From contig JANQQS010000112.1 in the NCBI GenBank assembly GCA_028284955.1, positions 1 to 39,954 of the forward strand: DNA of 39,954 nt, written 5' to 3'. Made by a program: the position numbers and the translations under genes. This document shows, piece after piece, positions 17,044-25,615 of the stretch (positions are counted from its first letter, which is position 1; each line of letters opens with the position of its first letter). A model generated the notes under the pieces. The model had not been told where the DNA came from. It saw only the letters and a program-made list of their open reading frames with translations, and did no database searches. The stretch is from Myxococcota bacterium (GTDB lineage: Bacteria > Myxococcota_A > Polyangia > Polyangiales > Houyiibacteriaceae).

Positions 17044-17098
17044 GCCGCCGCGGTATGGGCCGCCGCGGTGTAGGCCGCCGCGGTGTAGGCCGCCACGG
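17044..17098 (+). repeat. 15-bp GC-rich tandem repeat in the leader of the minus-strand block
   Basis: Three units of GCCGCCGCGGTGTAG (the first ending TATGG) start at 17044, 17059 and 17074, with a partial fourth at 17089. The array lies immediately upstream of the ribosome site of the 158-residue gene. On its transcript the units would be GC-rich and contain the self-complementary CCGCGG, so they could fold. The plus-strand reading frame through the array gives RRGVG repeats, but it is short and unsupported. Confidence 0.85.
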
Positions 17099-17217
17099 AG
17101 GACGAGAATCTTACGCCGAAGTTGCGCCGAACGAGAACACCTACTTTGCGTTCGATGAGTTTTTTCTTGTCCGTCACAGTTTCGAAAAACAGAAGTTGAC
17201 AGCTTGGTAAGCGAGGT
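17099..17217. promoter_or_regulatory. Divergent intergenic region between the oxidase block and the lipase
   Basis: The gap between the two divergent units must hold the promoters of both. It is more AT-rich than the flanking genes (for example TTTTTTCTTGT at 17160-17170). A TTGACA hexamer occurs at 17196-17201, but a -10 at normal spacing would fall inside the annotated lipase start. It would fit only if the lipase starts at a later codon, such as the ATG at 17239. No regulator gene is adjacent. Confidence 0.35.
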
Positions 17218-18603
17218 ATGGAATCGAATCAAGAATCGATGCGCAACGAAACATTTTCAGCCTCCGAATCACCAAGCTCCGAGCGACTATCCCAACGTAC
17301 GGAGCGGGGTTCCCACGTAGTCTTTCTGGTACCAGGACTGCTCGGTTTCGAGCGTTTTTCTACCTTCAGCTACTTCGCCGATCGAGTTTCGGCGGCGCTC
17401 CGAGCCGGCCTCGAACAGGCTTGGGACGCCCCCGTTCCGGTCATCCCGGTGCCGATTCCTCCCACTGCATCGCTCTACGATCGGCAGCGTCGGCTGGTCA
17501 AAACACTCGCCGATCGCATGGACGCGCTCAGCGACACCGGAAACGGGGACGCAAGCGCACTTCAAATCCATCTCGTGGGACACAGCACGGGGGGCGTCGA
17601 CGCCAATTTGCTCACCAGCCGTGTGCCGCTACCGCCTCGCGGGTTAATCGGACGCGGCAACACCGACGCCGAGGATTGGGCTCAGGTCGATCGCCGCGCG
17701 CCGAATATCCTGAAACGCATCCGAACAGTGGTAAGCATTGCGAGCCCCCATCAGGGCGCATGCATCACCCAAGACCCAGTGGCGCGCTTGGTCAGCCAAC
17801 GCGACGTACGGGGCACGCTCGACCTCTTGGTGCTACTGGGGAAGTTCGCCTGGGGCACGATGTGCGACGTCGATCTCGGGACGTTTGCCACCAGTGCGGT
17901 GCGCGAATCCGGAAAAACGGCGCGATTTTTGCGCGACGTCTTCGATCAGTGGGAGCTGCTCGAAGACCTGCACCCGTCGCGTTCGGCACAACCCGTGGAC
18001 GCACGCTCCGACGTCGTGCGGCGTACTTTTGTCACCATCGCCGCGACTCCCTCGGATGATGAGACACATACACCTAGCGCCAACGCATTCTTTCTAGATT
18101 TGTCCCGGCGCGCATCGGGGCGGCACACTGGCTGCACCGACGAAGGCGCCGCGGTCTCGGCCGCGGTAAGTCGCTTGCGACTCGCGCTCGCCGATGCCGA
18201 GCTTCGAGGCTCCGACGCACGGGTCCCCGTCATCAAAAGCCGCGGCGCAAAATGGCCACACGACCTTGATGCGGGCCACAGCGACGGCGTCGTCAACACT
18301 GCGAGACAACTCATCGACCCGGCAAACTCCGATGAACTCGCGGGAATCATCGTCGGCGATCATTTCGATGTGCTCGGCTACTACGACCGCCGCGTGTGGC
18401 GAACCGACGACTCCGGCCGCGAACGAGCTGCCCGTGTGCTCGCCGGCCTTTTGCACAGCGGAAGCATGTTTGGCGACGACCAGTTTTTTGCGCTGTACCG
18501 ACAAGTCGCCGACGTTATCGCGGCCGCTGCAGCCAGCTCGCGCGCAGAGCCTCCTCCGGACCATGCGGGTCGCAAGCGTCCCGCGCTTTCCACGACCGCA
18601 TAG
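17218..18603 (+). CDS. GHSTGG alpha/beta-hydrolase lipase
   Basis: The 461-residue protein is an alpha/beta hydrolase of the lipase type. The strand VVFLVPGLLGFERF (about 34-47) gives the oxyanion loop, LVGHSTGGVDANLL the nucleophile elbow (Ser about 123), and IRTVVSIASPHQGA follows as in triacylglycerol lipases. DAGHSDGVVNTARQLI and DHFDVLGYYDR near the C-terminus probably supply the acid and the His. There is no signal peptide, so it likely acts in the cytosol or is released another way. A Ser-rich N-terminal 30 residues may be unstructured; the alternative start at 17239 would remove seven of them. The catalase-like gene follows 42 bp downstream, so the two form an operon that could supply and process fatty acids. 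Confidence 0.88.
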   Translation: MESNQESMRNETFSASESPSSERLSQRTERGSHVVFLVPGLLGFERFSTFSYFADRVSAALRAGLEQAWDAPVPVIPVPIPPTASLYDRQRRLVKTLADRMDALSDTGNGDASALQIHLVGHSTGGVDANLLTSRVPLPPRGLIGRGNTDAEDWAQVDRRAPNILKRIRTVVSIASPHQGACITQDPVARLVSQRDVRGTLDLLVLLGKFAWGTMCDVDLGTFATSAVRESGKTARFLRDVFDQWELLEDLHPSRSAQPVDARSDVVRRTFVTIAATPSDDETHTPSANAFFLDLSRRASGRHTGCTDEGAAVSAAVSRLRLALADAELRGSDARVPVIKSRGAKWPHDLDAGHSDGVVNTARQLIDPANSDELAGIIVGDHFDVLGYYDRRVWRTDDSGRERAARVLAGLLHSGSMFGDDQFFALYRQVADVIAAAAASSRAEPPPDHAGRKRPALSTTA

Positions 18604-18645
18604 CCCCCCCTCCTCGATAAGGACTCCCAGACAAGGACTCGACTC

Positions 18646-19896
18646 ATGCTCAACGGCGAATTCATTCACAACTTCCTGGTTTCGCTCATGCACTTTGAGC
18701 GGCGCACCGAGCCTTTCTGGCGTCCCAAGGTCAATCGGATGTTTCGAGAGCCCTCGGCGGCCGTGCTGCAGAAGTTGATCAATCTTCGCCGTCGCGACGA
18801 AGGGTTGGCGCTGGCTGAGGAACGTGAGCTCGAAGGCGAGGAGGAAGCGCTTGATTCCATCATCGCCGACATGGGCGAATACATGCGGCGCAAATATCGG
18901 CCAGGCGAATACGAACGCGTAGGCAACACCAAAACACACGGCCTGGTCCGAGCTGATTTTGTCATTCGAGAGGATTTACCAGCCGACTACCGACACGGCG
19001 TGTTCAAGCAGCCGCGCACCTTTCCGGCGTGGGTTCGCTTTTCCGGCCCCGGACCCGACAGCCCCCCGGATATCGACGATGTTGGCTTCATGAGCATGAC
19101 CGTCAAGCTCATGGGAGTCCCCGGGGTCAAGCTACGCGACGATGAAAAGTACACCCAAGATTTTCTCTGCGTGGTTACGCCCACCTTCGTCACGCCGAAT
19201 ATTATCGCGAACTCACAACTGCAATCTCAGCTGCTCCGTCGAACACCGCTGTATTACTTCTTCGATCCGCGGCATCCCCACGTTCTCGATTTTCTGATGC
19301 AGAGCTTGTGGAACGAAACGCAAACCAGCCCTCTAGAAGCCCAATACTACAGCTGCGTGCCCTATCTGCTCGGCATGGAGCGCGCAATGCAGTACTCGAT
19401 GCGGCCCAAGAGCCAGCGCCGAAGCCGCATTCCAAACCTTCCCGGCCGCCCGCCAGACCACTACCTGCGCGACAACATGGCCGCGACACTCGCCAAACAG
19501 CCCGTCGAGTTTGATTTTCTGATTCAGATGCAGACCAACCCGCACACCATGCCTATCGAAAACGCGGCCGTGCGATGGCCGCTCGACGAATCGCCCTACG
19601 TGCCAGCGGCCACGATTCGTATTCACCAACAGCGATTTGATTCGCCGGCCCAGCTCGAGTTCGCGAAACGCCTATCGTACACGCCGTGGCACTGCATCCC
19701 TGAGCATCGCCCGCTGGGCAATCAAAACCGCGCCCGGAGACGCATGTACTGGGAGCTTTCGCGGTTGCGGCTCAACAAGAACCGCGTGGACCAGTACGAA
19801 CCCACAGGCGACGAAACGTTTGAAGATGTTCCCGAACCCGTGACGCAATCGGAAAGCCCGCCGCGGCGCTCCGTTCCCGCGGCCAAAGCGAGCTGA
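18646..19896 (+). CDS. Catalase-related haem protein
   Basis: The 416-residue product has an AAGGA site 8 bp before the ATG and the core of the catalase superfamily, but it is shorter than true catalases. The distal His is in NTKTHGLVRADF (His about 98). FPAWVRFSGPGPDSPPDIDDVGFMSMTVKLMGVPG matches the segment after it (WVRFS...DxxGxxxKLxGVPG). The proximal Tyr is likely in RARRRMY (Tyr about 368, with Arg 364 in an R-x3-Y arrangement). Catalase-related proteins of this size include allene oxide synthases and hydroperoxide-converting enzymes, as well as small catalases. Being coupled to a lipase and facing a fatty-acid dioxygenase gene favours hydroperoxide metabolism, but simple peroxide detoxification cannot be excluded. 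Confidence 0.85.
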   Translation: MLNGEFIHNFLVSLMHFERRTEPFWRPKVNRMFREPSAAVLQKLINLRRRDEGLALAEERELEGEEEALDSIIADMGEYMRRKYRPGEYERVGNTKTHGLVRADFVIREDLPADYRHGVFKQPRTFPAWVRFSGPGPDSPPDIDDVGFMSMTVKLMGVPGVKLRDDEKYTQDFLCVVTPTFVTPNIIANSQLQSQLLRRTPLYYFFDPRHPHVLDFLMQSLWNETQTSPLEAQYYSCVPYLLGMERAMQYSMRPKSQRRSRIPNLPGRPPDHYLRDNMAATLAKQPVEFDFLIQMQTNPHTMPIENAAVRWPLDESPYVPAATIRIHQQRFDSPAQLEFAKRLSYTPWHCIPEHRPLGNQNRARRRMYWELSRLRLNKNRVDQYEPTGDETFEDVPEPVTQSESPPRRSVPAAKAS

Positions 19897-20249
19897 CCGT
19901 TCGCGGTCTGAACCTCGTTTGTATCGACCTCCGATTCGCATCAACCGCCGGTTCGCATCAACCTCCTGCCCATTGGGCCACGCCCCACACGATCCACAAG
20001 ACCATTCCCCAGGTGAGTGACCAACCGGTGTTGCTCATGATGAACCCTTCATGCTGATGTCCGCGTCCCGCAGAGCCCGCAGAGAGAGAAGGGTTAAGCA
20101 ATTCGCGTTCCGTCGACGACCGCGCGACTTTCACGTGCGTTCACTCGAAAAACCAAATGATTTCGTCTCACGATGAACCATCATCGCGAGACGATGAAAC
20201 AAAGCGAGGGGAGCTGCCCGCGGGCGGCGCGGGTGTACGCCCGCTCTGT
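19897..20249. other. Convergent intergenic region
   Basis: This 353-bp gap separates the catalase-like gene from the convergent membrane-protein gene. No convincing ORF was seen. It holds the hairpin at 20165-20192, and a weaker 9-bp inverted repeat, GCGGGTGTA at 20229-20237 with TACACCCGC at 20251-20259, which overlaps the stop codon of the gene at 20250. The first part repeats the phrase TTCGCATCAACC twice (from 19935 and 19952), without evident meaning. Confidence 0.5.
20165..20192. terminator. Candidate bidirectional terminator hairpin
   Basis: GTCTCACGATGA pairs with TCATCGCGAGAC across a 4-base loop ACCA, with one mismatch in 12. It sits between two convergent genes, as expected for a shared terminator. 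No long T run follows on the plus strand; the minus side reaches a TTTTT about 24 bases later, so intrinsic termination is uncertain. Confidence 0.4.
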
Positions 20250-20741
20250 CTACACCCGCTCAGGGAGTAGCCAGAGGATCAGTACGACGCCCATCACTGC
20301 AAACGAACGAGCGGCCGCATCCTGACCGTTCCATTGCTGGGACTGCCACATCACAAACCACTCTCCGCCGACCACCAGAAACGCGAGTAGCCAAAGCAGC
20401 AAGCCCGCGGTGAGGCCTACCGCGGCCATGGCCTGAGAACGCGCGAACTCGTCAGGCGCAGCGCGAAGGGCTCGGAGAGCACGCGCGGCTCCCAATAGGC
20501 ATGTTGCCCCCGCGAGCGCTTCCCACACGATGATCAGGCCGTACGAGAGATGGTGGACCCATGGCGCGCGAATGGCTCGGCCCATCAGCTTGTTGCCGGA
20601 AAACGTGTCGACCATCGACATGACATGGCGCACGAAAGAAAAGTTCGAGGAGTAATCGATGACGTTGTTCAGCGCGACGAGCAGCAGGTAGAGCGCACAA
20701 GACCCAACGAGCGCAATCTTGCAGAGACGAATCGCAGGCAC
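20250..20741 (-). CDS. DUF2165-type small integral membrane protein
   Basis: This 163-residue protein has four hydrophobic helices: ALVGSCALYLLLVALNNV, LSYGLIIVWEALAGATCLLG, AVGLTAGLLLWLLAFLVV and SFAVMGVVLILWLLPERV. The early phrase LVALNNVIDYSSNFSFVRHVMSMVDTF is typical of the DUF2165 family (predicted small membrane proteins, function unknown). It starts at a GTG at 20741, 2 bp after the stop of the Cys-rich lipoprotein gene, so the two are coupled. It belongs in the inner membrane; no catalytic motif is seen. Confidence 0.85.
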   Translation of the reverse strand: MPAIRLCKIALVGSCALYLLLVALNNVIDYSSNFSFVRHVMSMVDTFSGNKLMGRAIRAPWVHHLSYGLIIVWEALAGATCLLGAARALRALRAAPDEFARSQAMAAVGLTAGLLLWLLAFLVVGGEWFVMWQSQQWNGQDAAARSFAVMGVVLILWLLPERV

Positions 20742-20743
20742 GG

Positions 20744-21406
20744 CTATTCGTCAGCCATGACAAGTTCGCATCGACCCGCAGAGTTACACACCGCGGCCAC
20801 GCTGTCGGGGTAGATCGGAGCACACGCGGGGCATATCGCGGTGGGCCCGCACAGCGCCGCCTGGTACTCGGGAACGAAATCGCGATGGATCGCGATGAGA
20901 AACTCAGGATTGAGGTTGGCGCCACATTCGCAGCATTCTGAAGCGCGGACCACGCACTCGTTGTCGTCGGTGCATTCGGTTTGGGGAAGCTCGCGGAGCT
21001 CGCAACGCCCATCTACGCAATCCGCGAATACGTCGGGATCGATTTCCGGGGTGTCGGGCGGAAGCGTGCACCCCGGGCACACCTCATCGCCCGTGCACTC
21101 GCTTGACCGGTAGCGGTCGATGCGGTCCCGATGGAGCGCGATGGCTTGATCCGCGGTCAGCGTGGTGCACGTTCCGCAACAGCCCGGCACGATTGCGGTG
21201 CAGTCGCCCGGCGCATCGCAGGCGCGAAGTTCATCCACCGCCCCGTCGCTACCGCTGTCCACGCTGCTATCTCGCATTCCAGATCCTCCATCCGCGCTCG
21301 GCGCGACGCGCGACTCGGGGCACCCTGCGAGCGAATACAAGCCGAGCACACCGAAGAGACAAGATGCGAACACAGGAACGCGGACGAAACGATTTCGGGC
21401 AGACAT
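20744..21406 (-). CDS. Lipoprotein with two tandem Cys-rich repeats
   Basis: The 220-residue product has a lipoprotein signal ending at YSLAGC (Cys about 29) and a Gly/Ser/Asp-rich linker to about 57. Two homologous Cys-rich repeats of about 75 residues follow. Repeat 1 reads CDAPGDCTAIVPGCCGTC...IALHRDRIDRYRSSEC...VCPGC...CVDGRCEL. Repeat 2 reads CTDDNECVVRASECCECG...IAIHRDFVPEYQAALC...ICPAC...CNSAGRCEL. Each has ten Cys at matching positions, so five disulfides per repeat are possible. It is anchored on the periplasmic or outer face. I do not know a function; such modules are typical of myxobacterial surface lipoproteins. It is translated just ahead of the DUF2165 gene. Confidence 0.8.
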   Translation of the reverse strand: MSARNRFVRVPVFASCLFGVLGLYSLAGCPESRVAPSADGGSGMRDSSVDSGSDGAVDELRACDAPGDCTAIVPGCCGTCTTLTADQAIALHRDRIDRYRSSECTGDEVCPGCTLPPDTPEIDPDVFADCVDGRCELRELPQTECTDDNECVVRASECCECGANLNPEFLIAIHRDFVPEYQAALCGPTAICPACAPIYPDSVAAVCNSAGRCELVMADE

Positions 21407-21490
21407 GGCGCGTTTCTACCACAACCAGGCGCGCGTCGGGAAACCCGAACGCCTCTTTACAAGTGGACGCCCAAACCCCACGTTGACCCT

Positions 21491-22531
21491 ATGAGCAACG
21501 CCCCCGACAAGGTCGTGATCGAGCAGTTTCGCCTCGGATTTCCGTGGCAGACCTTCGATCCCTTTCTGTTCTGCGTGCACCATCTGGATTTCTACCCAGC
21601 CGGCAATGATCGCTTGGGCCCTGCGGCGAGTTTGGCGGACCGCCATATCGGCACGGACTTCGAGATCCGAGACGGCTGGCGCATGTACCACGGCGATGTG
21701 GTGCCGGGTTTTCCGCGCCACCCCCACCGCGGGTTTGAAACCATTACGCTCGCTCGCCAGGGATATATCGATCACTCGGATTCGCTCGGCGCCACCGCCC
21801 GCTTTGGGCATGGCGACGTACAGTGGATGACCGCGGGCCGAGGAATCGAGCACGCGGAAATGTTTCCTCTGGTGCACCAAGACAAGCCCAACCCGACCGA
21901 GCTTTTTCAGATCTGGCTCAATCTGCCGCGGGCGCAAAAAATGGTCGAGCCGCATTTCTCAATGCTGTGGGCAGACACGATTCCCAACCCAATCTGGGAG
22001 TGCGACGGCCGCACCATAGAAGCGCGCGTGATCGCGGGTGGGTTCGACGCTATCGAAGGATCTGAACCGATTCGCGCGCCCACCCCGCCTCCTCGGTCGT
22101 GGGCCGCGAACCCCGAAGCCCATATCGCGATTTGGACGGTTCGCCTTTCGCCGCGCGCGCAGTGTACTCTGCCGCAAGCTCCCGCCGAGGTAAACCGAAC
22201 GCTCTATCACGTGTCCGGCGGACCGTTTGTGATCGACGGCCAATCCGTTTCCCGAGGCATCGGCGCCCGCGTGCGCCCAGAAGTCGACAACACCATCGCA
22301 GCAGAAGAACACGACGTAGAAGTCCTTGTCCTGCAAGGCAAGCCTCTTGGCGAACCGGTCGCCCACCATGGACCCTTCGTGATGAACGAACCCGAAGAAA
22401 TCGTCCGCGCGATGCGCGACTACAGCCGAGGAGGCTTTGGCGAATGGACCTGGTCATCCGCGGGCCCGGTACATCCTCGAACCCAAGGTCGATTTGCGGT
22501 GCACGTCGATGGCCGCAGGGAAGAGCCCTAA
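21491..22531 (+). CDS. Pirin family protein
   Basis: The ATG at 21491 (MSNAPDKVVIEQ) gives 346 residues; the frame is open upstream to 21131 but that part is non-conserved and antisense to the lipoprotein gene. The bicupin fold of pirins is clear. The metal site reads FPRHPHRGFETIT (two His) and AGRGIEHAEMF (His and Glu), with GHGDVQWMTAGRG between, as in iron-binding pirins. Pirins are Fe(II) proteins that act as redox sensors, transcription co-factors or quercetinases. The C-terminal half has the second cupin (LVLQGKPLGEPVAHHGPFVMNEPEEI). Substrate and partner are unknown. Confidence 0.93.
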   Translation: MSNAPDKVVIEQFRLGFPWQTFDPFLFCVHHLDFYPAGNDRLGPAASLADRHIGTDFEIRDGWRMYHGDVVPGFPRHPHRGFETITLARQGYIDHSDSLGATARFGHGDVQWMTAGRGIEHAEMFPLVHQDKPNPTELFQIWLNLPRAQKMVEPHFSMLWADTIPNPIWECDGRTIEARVIAGGFDAIEGSEPIRAPTPPPRSWAANPEAHIAIWTVRLSPRAQCTLPQAPAEVNRTLYHVSGGPFVIDGQSVSRGIGARVRPEVDNTIAAEEHDVEVLVLQGKPLGEPVAHHGPFVMNEPEEIVRAMRDYSRGGFGEWTWSSAGPVHPRTQGRFAVHVDGRREEP

Positions 22532-22613
22532 AGCAAGAGCCCTAGTGTTGCGTCCGGTCGAGCTTGACAGCCGTCGGTCACCTCGCCCACATTGTAATTG
22601 TGGGGCGGTGCCT

Positions 22614-23750
22614 GTGGATGCGACAAAGCGCGGGCTGATTTGGGGGCTTGTGGGCTGCGCGTGGGCCATTTCGGCGTGCCGAACGGGCCTGGAGGTCGTT
22701 TCCGACATGGACGACGCGGCGACGGCGCGCGCCGATGGCGGCGACGGCGCGGATGGCTCGGTCGCATCGGACGCGAGCACCTCGACCGATTCCGGCACGC
22801 TCTCCCCCGCCGATCCGAGATTGCTTCGAAGCTGGGTCATCGCTGAACCCCGTGCCACGCCAGGTCCGCTCAACGGAGCCCAGATGGCGTATCACCCGAC
22901 CTCAGAACGAACCATTATCTACGGCGGAGAACGAGGCCGAAACGGCGAGCGCTCGGATGAAATGTGGGCCTACGACGGAACCGACTGGACCCGCATCTGT
23001 TCGGCGTGCCCTCCCGGACCGCGCATAAGTGCCAGCCTCGCCTACGACAGCGTGCGCGACCGAATCATCCTCTTCGGCGGCATCACCACCGGCACAGATT
23101 TCAGCGCCGACCTCTGGGAATGGGACGGGGACCGATGGGAGAGACAGCTTCCGGACGGTATTCCCCCGGCCCCTCGTCAAAGCACCTACGTCGCGTTCGA
23201 CGAGGCGCGAGCGCGACTCGTGGTGTTCGGCGGACACTCGATCGACGGCATGTTGCGCGACGTCCATGAATACGACGGGACGCGCTGGATCAACCCGTCG
23301 GTTTCGGGAGAGATGCCGCGCGCGCGAAGCGGCGGACGAAACCAAGCGCTGTACGACCCCCGGATGGAGCAAGTTGTCGTCTACGGAGGCATCGATGCGT
23401 CCGATACTTATCTTGACGACATGTGGGCATGGGACGGAAACGGCTGGACCGAGCTCTGCACCGCCTGCACAGGACGCGCGCGGGTGGCGTCTGGATTCGC
23501 CTACGATGTGGATACGGGCCGCTACCTCATCGTCGGCGGTTGGGATGGAAGCGACGAAATCGCCGGAACCCTCGGCTACCTCGGGACCACGCCAGCGACC
23601 GTATTGGACGGGGCTCTACCGCTACAACGCGACTCCATGGGCATCGCCTACTCGGCCCACGACCGCACGATCGTCATCCACGGCGGCGACGGAGCATCGT
23701 GCGGCGGAACGTGCGCAGATACGATGGTCTATCAAATCCTCGAACAGTAG
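22614..23750 (+). CDS. Kelch-repeat lipoprotein
   Basis: A GTG at 22614, with GGGGCGG upstream, gives MDATKRGLIWGLVGCAWAISAC, a lipoprotein signal with Cys about 22. An Asp/Ala/Gly-rich linker runs to about 70. The rest (about 80-378) holds five to six Kelch-type blades. Each has a YDxxRxRxxxFGG-like phrase followed by D-(M/L)-W-x-(W/Y)-D-G-x-x-W (TIIYGGERG...DEMWAYDGTDW, IILFGGITT...ADLWEWDGDRW, LVVFGGHSI...VHEYDGTRW, VVVYGGIDA...DDMWAWDGNGW). This makes a beta-propeller anchored on the cell surface, usually for binding. It lies 82 bp after the pirin gene, possibly in the same transcript, and ends facing the hydrolase gene. Confidence 0.85.
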   Translation: MDATKRGLIWGLVGCAWAISACRTGLEVVSDMDDAATARADGGDGADGSVASDASTSTDSGTLSPADPRLLRSWVIAEPRATPGPLNGAQMAYHPTSERTIIYGGERGRNGERSDEMWAYDGTDWTRICSACPPGPRISASLAYDSVRDRIILFGGITTGTDFSADLWEWDGDRWERQLPDGIPPAPRQSTYVAFDEARARLVVFGGHSIDGMLRDVHEYDGTRWINPSVSGEMPRARSGGRNQALYDPRMEQVVVYGGIDASDTYLDDMWAWDGNGWTELCTACTGRARVASGFAYDVDTGRYLIVGGWDGSDEIAGTLGYLGTTPATVLDGALPLQRDSMGIAYSAHDRTIVIHGGDGASCGGTCADTMVYQILEQ

Positions 23751-23794
23751 CCGGCGAGCAAAACGTGCCCCGTCAGCATGCGGAACGCGCTCGC

Positions 23795-25468
23795 CTATGG
23801 AGGCGACGGCCCGGCAAACGGAACCAGAAAATCTACGTTCGGAAGTGCACAGCGCGAGGTCACAGCGCCAGTAGACAAAAACTCTCTCGCCAACACCCTC
23901 GCGCAATGACCAGACGGCTCGTTTCGCAACAGGGAGACATGAGGACCATGGGTCAGCTGCCTCAGCTGCACTCGCTCCTTGCCAAAGAGATCCGCCACGA
24001 GCGCCGCCCCCTCCATGGTGGTGGTCGCATCGAATTCGCCCGACAGCGCGAGAAATTTCGCGGCAAAGTTTTTCGGTAGCGTGAGCTCTGTGTCTGGCTC
24101 CGAAAATCCAAGTCGGCCGCACATCTCGTAGAAACGCGTCGTGCGACCACGAAAAAAAGCTTCTGCTCCGCCGAATCGTCCAGAATGTGCAATACGACGC
24201 TCGGCAGAGCGATGATTGGAACAATAGACAGTATTGTAAAGCAGAGTCGTCGCATCAATGAGGGGTTCATCATCTCCAGAGGATTCGACGTCGGAATCCG
24301 CCGCATCCTCTGATACCAATCCAATCAGTTCTCCGCTCGCAAGGCTATCCGTTCGCCCTTGGGTGGCGTCATACAGCGCACGCGCAAGCGCCGGGATCCG
24401 GAACGAAGCATCGGGCGACGACACCAGGTCCATCATCTCCCGGATGATGGACCTGGACAGTCTCCCGGTTTTCCCCGCCGAGCCTTGTCCAGTTGAGCCC
24501 AGGTCGATCGGCCCTTCGCTGAGCCGCGCCGCGCTCGCGTTGAACTGTTGTTCGAACAGGTCGCAGTTGTTCGGTATCGAATCAGAATCAGTTCCGCAGT
24601 ACGCCGCACGACACGTTGGTTGCGCGAAGCACGCCTCGGAGACGCGACCAAACACGGCATCAAACGACGCGTACCATTGGCCGGTGTAGTCGAGCCCGTA
24701 GGCAAGCACGCCGTCAATGGCCGCACGACGCACCCTCGCAGGCGACTGGAGTGCGACGACCTGAGCGAGCAGCGTCCCGTAGGACTCCCCGACCAAATCG
24801 ATGGCTCCCTCGTACCCCAGCGCACCGGCGATCGCTTCCACGTCGGCCGCCATCTGCCGAGCCGTAAACAATCGGTAGTCGATTCCCGCAACACGGCGGG
24901 ACCCACAGAGGCCGATCATCCTTTCTACGAGCTCGAGAAACGCCGAATCGTCAATGAACTCCGCGTTCACGTCGATAGAGAGCTCCTGAACGATGCGCTC
25001 GAGGTCGCTGTCTGAAATGTCGCACGAAAGCAAGGGTTTCGAATTGCCCACCCCTCGATAGTCATGCGCCACGATGTCCCGGTCGCCGGCGATTTCCTCC
25101 CAAAATGAAAGCTGGCCTAAGAACTTGTGCATTGTCGATTCCGGTCCCCCGCCGAGAACAAACAGCGGTGGCTCGGTCGACGTGCCCCTCCCTTTGGCCA
25201 CCACCACCGCGATTTTCAGCGGTTCGAGCTTATCCGCAGCCTGGTCGGCGAGCCCACCCCGAACGCTGGGATGCCGCTGGGGGACGGTGACATACCGACA
25301 CGTCAACGTTCGCTGGGTCCTCGTGTTCTTGGCGTCGAACCAACACGGAACAGGGTCTTCGTCGAGCGCCTTGGCCTCGGTCGACACGTCCTCCGGAGCC
25401 ACAGCCACGCACGCAGATGACAACAAAAACGCCAAGCACACTGGGGACAACGGGTACCGTCGAAACAT
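23795..25468 (-). CDS. Secreted S33-type alpha/beta hydrolase lipoprotein
   Basis: The ATG at 25468 (MFRRYPLSPVCLAFLLSSAC) gives a lipoprotein signal with Cys about 20 and a 557-residue product; the longer frame to 25552 would hide it. The fold is the tripeptidyl-aminopeptidase/proline-iminopeptidase type. PLFVLGGGPES gives the oxyanion region, DYRGVGNSKP the typical strand, LVGESYGTLLAQ the nucleophile elbow, ALSGEFDATTTMEGA the acid, and LTHGPHVSLLR or the following EPSGHCARV the His. A TAP-like C-terminal segment closes the domain (CARVLAREFLSTGAV). It should cleave N-terminal peptides or similar substrates outside the cytosol. Convergent with the Kelch gene. Confidence 0.85.
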   Translation of the reverse strand: MFRRYPLSPVCLAFLLSSACVAVAPEDVSTEAKALDEDPVPCWFDAKNTRTQRTLTCRYVTVPQRHPSVRGGLADQAADKLEPLKIAVVVAKGRGTSTEPPLFVLGGGPESTMHKFLGQLSFWEEIAGDRDIVAHDYRGVGNSKPLLSCDISDSDLERIVQELSIDVNAEFIDDSAFLELVERMIGLCGSRRVAGIDYRLFTARQMAADVEAIAGALGYEGAIDLVGESYGTLLAQVVALQSPARVRRAAIDGVLAYGLDYTGQWYASFDAVFGRVSEACFAQPTCRAAYCGTDSDSIPNNCDLFEQQFNASAARLSEGPIDLGSTGQGSAGKTGRLSRSIIREMMDLVSSPDASFRIPALARALYDATQGRTDSLASGELIGLVSEDAADSDVESSGDDEPLIDATTLLYNTVYCSNHRSAERRIAHSGRFGGAEAFFRGRTTRFYEMCGRLGFSEPDTELTLPKNFAAKFLALSGEFDATTTMEGAALVADLFGKERVQLRQLTHGPHVSLLRNEPSGHCARVLAREFLSTGAVTSRCALPNVDFLVPFAGPSPP

Positions 25469-25615
25469 CACAAACGACGCAAGGAAGCAACGACTGTTCC
25501 AGCGGCGGCGCGGCGAAAGCAAAGCCTCCCGTGCGACGTTCCTTCGTGGCAACAGACCGGAATCACGAAAGTCTTCCGTCTTGCTCGGCGCCGACGAGGC
25601 CGACGAGACGAACCA

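Noticed and set aside
23753-23795. GGCGAGC...GCTCGCC inverted repeat between convergent genes
   Set aside because: Stem of only 7 bp with a 29-base loop and no T run; not convincing as a terminator.
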